Positions 63,722-64,000 of a DNA stretch of 64,000 bases are shown piece after piece. Position 1 is the first letter of the stretch. Every line of letters starts with the position of its first letter. Source of the DNA: CAYNLK01 sp964398055 (GTDB taxonomy: Bacteria; Chloroflexota; Anaerolineae; 4572-78; J111); assembly GCA_964398055.1 (NCBI GenBank), contig CAYNLK010000004.1, positions 124,001-188,000 of the forward strand. The letters are read 5' to 3'. Both the position numbers and the translations under genes were made by a program. The notes beneath the pieces were generated by a model, which saw nothing but the letters and a program-made list of their open reading frames with translations, was not told where the DNA came from and searched no databases.

Positions 63722-64000
63722 CTATCGCAACCACTCTTCGGCAAGAGAATTCAAATTCTGGCCGGAGAGCCGCTCGGCGGTGGCCAGGAAGGTTTGGGGA
63801 GTAACGATGCGGTAACGATTTTCGGCGTAGTAGCTTTGGAGCACCTGCCGGTACATCTCCTCGCCGAGCTGCTGCCGCAAAGCATTGAAGAAGAGAGCCG
63901 CTTTGGCGTAGACCAGCAGCTCGTAGCTGGCCGGGTCGAAGCTGGCAGCCGGCCGGTCGACCCGGCCATTGATACCACCGGCCGCGGCGTCAAAGGGGAT
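63722..64000 (-). CDS. M1-family aminopeptidase, C-terminal fragment at the window edge
   Basis: The minus strand from the edge to a TAG at 63,722-63,724 encodes 92 residues of the end of an M1 (aminopeptidase N-type) metallopeptidase: SYELLVYAKAALFFNALRQQLGEEMYRQVLQSYYAENRYRIVTPQTFLATAERLSG. The Y-x-K-[GA]-A-[LM]-F pattern, with the Tyr that stabilises the transition state, is the hallmark. The HExxH part is to the right of the window. Where neighbours could help, only the 1413-residue exported protein is seen, on the same strand 208 bases downstream. Call is by motif. Confidence 0.82.
   Translation of the reverse strand: MPFDAAAGGINGRVDRPAASFDPASYELLVYAKAALFFNALRQQLGEEMYRQVLQSYYAENRYRIVTPQTFLATAERLSGQNLNSLAEEWLR

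Overview
The window looks like one contig of a Chloroflexota genome, most probably an Anaerolineae-type lineage. This is an inference from several signs: the gene content, the moderately GC-rich coding DNA, surface proteins ending in a YLP-x-x-LK motif, WYL regulators, a DnaB/DnaD/DnaC-like replication cluster, and many intergenic 'filler' tracts made of tandem 7-9 bp words. Promoters read as classical sigma-70 sites (TTGACA-N17-TATAAT variants) and Shine-Dalgarno sequences are ordinary. No rRNA, CRISPR array or complete prophage was seen; there is one tRNA (Asn).

Left part (1-17 kb). The left edge cuts a DNA adenine methyltransferase. Next come a membrane protein fusing a degenerate glycosidase-like domain to an O-antigen ligase domain, a small HTH locus, and a subtilisin with a free-standing prodomain-like protein. 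At 7.1-13.1 kb lies the most striking block: RyR-domain, TIR and giant SLATT/deoxyribohydrolase-like/TPR/SLOG-like proteins in one operon, divergent from a PH-domain protein. It has the parts list of a nucleotide-signal-activated conflict (anti-phage) system. A two-gene histidine kinase/methyltransferase unit and a renalase-like flavoprotein follow.

Housekeeping core (17-36 kb). rpsB-tsf-pyrH-frr runs leftwards into squalene/phytoene synthase, polyprenyl diphosphate synthase and uppS, so translation and isoprenoid genes share one strand. Divergent from rpsB are dnaG and rpoD, then tRNA-Asn. Just past the tRNA is a decay zone with a frameshifted surface-protein remnant, a WYL regulator with two in-frame stops, and a lipoprotein gene running antisense into it. 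Then come a DUF151 nuclease-like gene, dnaB carrying a 429-residue LAGLIDADG intein, a DnaD-like gene, and a DnaC-like loader with two AAA+ modules in one chain.

Metabolic part (36-49 kb). A VapBC-like module with an operator inside its promoter is followed by a JAMM protease/E1-like pair, an SDR, rhodanese and MBL-rhodanese sulfur genes, a monooxygenase-like gene, an Fe-ADH-like dehydrogenase and an amidase. After a terminator, csp-slyD carries a leader hairpin that looks like an attenuator. Acyl-CoA dehydrogenase plus EtfA/EtfB form a beta-oxidation electron-transfer unit.

Right part (49-64 kb). A 55-bp exact direct repeat containing the etfB promoter brackets a nonsense-mutated HprK-like gene, a REP-associated transposase and its REP array. 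Beyond are a delta-60 repeat surface protein, an AT-rich protease-antitoxin-MazF operon, a Uma2-type gene, an enoyl-reductase-like SDR, an SPW membrane protein, a two-component system, a 1413-residue secreted PHP/lamin-tail protein, and the C-terminus of an M1 aminopeptidase at the right edge. Domain names come from reading motifs by eye; no database search was possible.
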